The notes under the pieces: model-generated | The model's input: only the letters and a program-made list of their open reading frames with translations | Databases searched by the model: none | Told to the model about the DNA's origin: nothing | Origin: CAZKMM01 sp964592965 | GTDB taxonomy: Bacteria; RBG-13-61-14; DRUE01 | Direction of reading: 5' to 3' | DNA: 6,656 nucleotides | NCBI GenBank assembly: GCA_964592965.1 | Contig: CAZQJX010000130.1 | Span: forward strand, 1 to 6,656 | Made by a program: the position numbers and the translations under genes | Part shown: one piece after another, positions 6,381 to 6,656 of the stretch | How the letters are laid out: the number at the start of each line of letters is the position of its first letter | How positions within the stretch are numbered: position 1 is the first letter of the stretch

Positions 6381-6396
6381 TCATCTCTAGGCTTTT
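6366..6396. terminator. Possible bidirectional terminator between convergent genes
   Basis: AAAAGCC (6366-6372) and GGCTTTT (6390-6396) can form a 7-base-pair stem with a 17-base loop. On the plus strand it is followed by AGATTTTTT, and on the minus strand the stem runs straight into a T-rich stretch. It overlaps the end of the 6065-6380 frame and lies 36 bases past the stop of the converging Cys-rich gene, so it could end transcription from both sides. The stem is short and the loop large, so strength is doubtful. Confidence 0.4.
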
Positions 6397-6431
6397 AGAT
6401 TTTTTAAGTTCAAGCTTGGTAAAATTTTCAG

Positions 6432-6656
6432 CTAGCTGGAATTATAAACAGCATTTTCTTTTGCTTTTTTCTCCTGCTTCTTTGCTTCACCAAGATGAGT
6501 CAAGAACCAGACCATACAAGATGAACGGAATGGACAGTGCATTTTAGGGCTTGAACATCTGGCAATTCCTTCATCAAAACACTTTTTACAGTAGGCTCGC
6601 CCAAACTTCTGACAACGAGCAATAATTTTTTCACCAGGATGATAAACACAGGTGTT
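6432..6656 (-). CDS. Cys/His-rich putative zinc-binding protein, C-terminal part (start outside window)
   Basis: The open frame enters from beyond base 6656 and ends at TAG 6434-6432, giving 74 visible residues. It opens NTCVYHPGEKIIARCQKFGR, then AYCKKCFDEGIARCSSPKMH, then CPFRSSCMVWFLTHL, and ends with a Lys/Glu-rich tail (GEAKKQEKKAKENAVYNSS). In fragment numbering the possible ligands are C3, H6, C15, C23, C26, C34, H40, C41 and C47. The order C-x2-H, R-C, Y-C-x2-C resembles B-box-like zinc ribbons, followed by a second Cys cluster. The expected second Cys after RC (RCxxCG) is Phe here (RCQKFG). I recall similar small proteins from sulfate-reducing Desulfobacterota but cannot check. No function can be named; metal binding and an interaction role are inferred. 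It converges on the plus-strand genes. Confidence 0.72.
   Translation of the reverse strand, partial: NTCVYHPGEKIIARCQKFGRAYCKKCFDEGIARCSSPKMHCPFRSSCMVWFLTHLGEAKKQEKKAKENAVYNSS

Overview
This is an AT-rich bacterial chromosomal window with ordinary housekeeping content. The tRNA genes encode their own CCA ends, Shine-Dalgarno sites are of the AGGAGG type, and the gene set covers GlnE, IlvE, a CDP-alcohol phosphatidyltransferase and a cobalamin-type radical SAM protein. The mix, especially the Cys-rich zinc-binding protein at the right edge, resembles Desulfobacterota or a neighbouring anaerobic, possibly thermophilic, lineage. That placement is an impression from sequence style and was not tested.

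Left half, minus strand, read right to left: a near-consensus promoter (3411-3439), two tandem serine tRNAs (UGA then GCU anticodon), glnE (glutamine synthetase adenylyltransferase/deadenylylase, 3144 to 121), and 11 bases later the start of ilvE (branched-chain aminotransferase), cut by the window edge. The spacing suggests the tRNAs, glnE and ilvE may be one transcription unit linking serine decoding, control of glutamine synthetase and transamination.

Right half, plus strand, diverging from the tRNAs: a promoter (3464-3493), a small LysM protein with an N-terminal membrane or signal segment, a CDP-alcohol phosphatidyltransferase-like membrane protein, and a B12-binding-type radical SAM protein. 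The last two overlap by ATGA. The phosphatidyltransferase has two oddities: its best Shine-Dalgarno points at an ATC codon rather than ATG, and the third aspartate of its catalytic signature is glutamate. The layout suggests a lipid- or envelope-related operon, with the radical SAM protein possibly modifying a lipid product; this is inference.

Right edge: a short, probably frameshifted reading frame (6065-6380), a possible bidirectional hairpin terminator, and, converging on the minus strand, the C-terminal part of a Cys/His-rich putative zinc-binding protein that enters from beyond base 6656. I see no CRISPR array, insertion sequence, phage gene or clearly new defence system.
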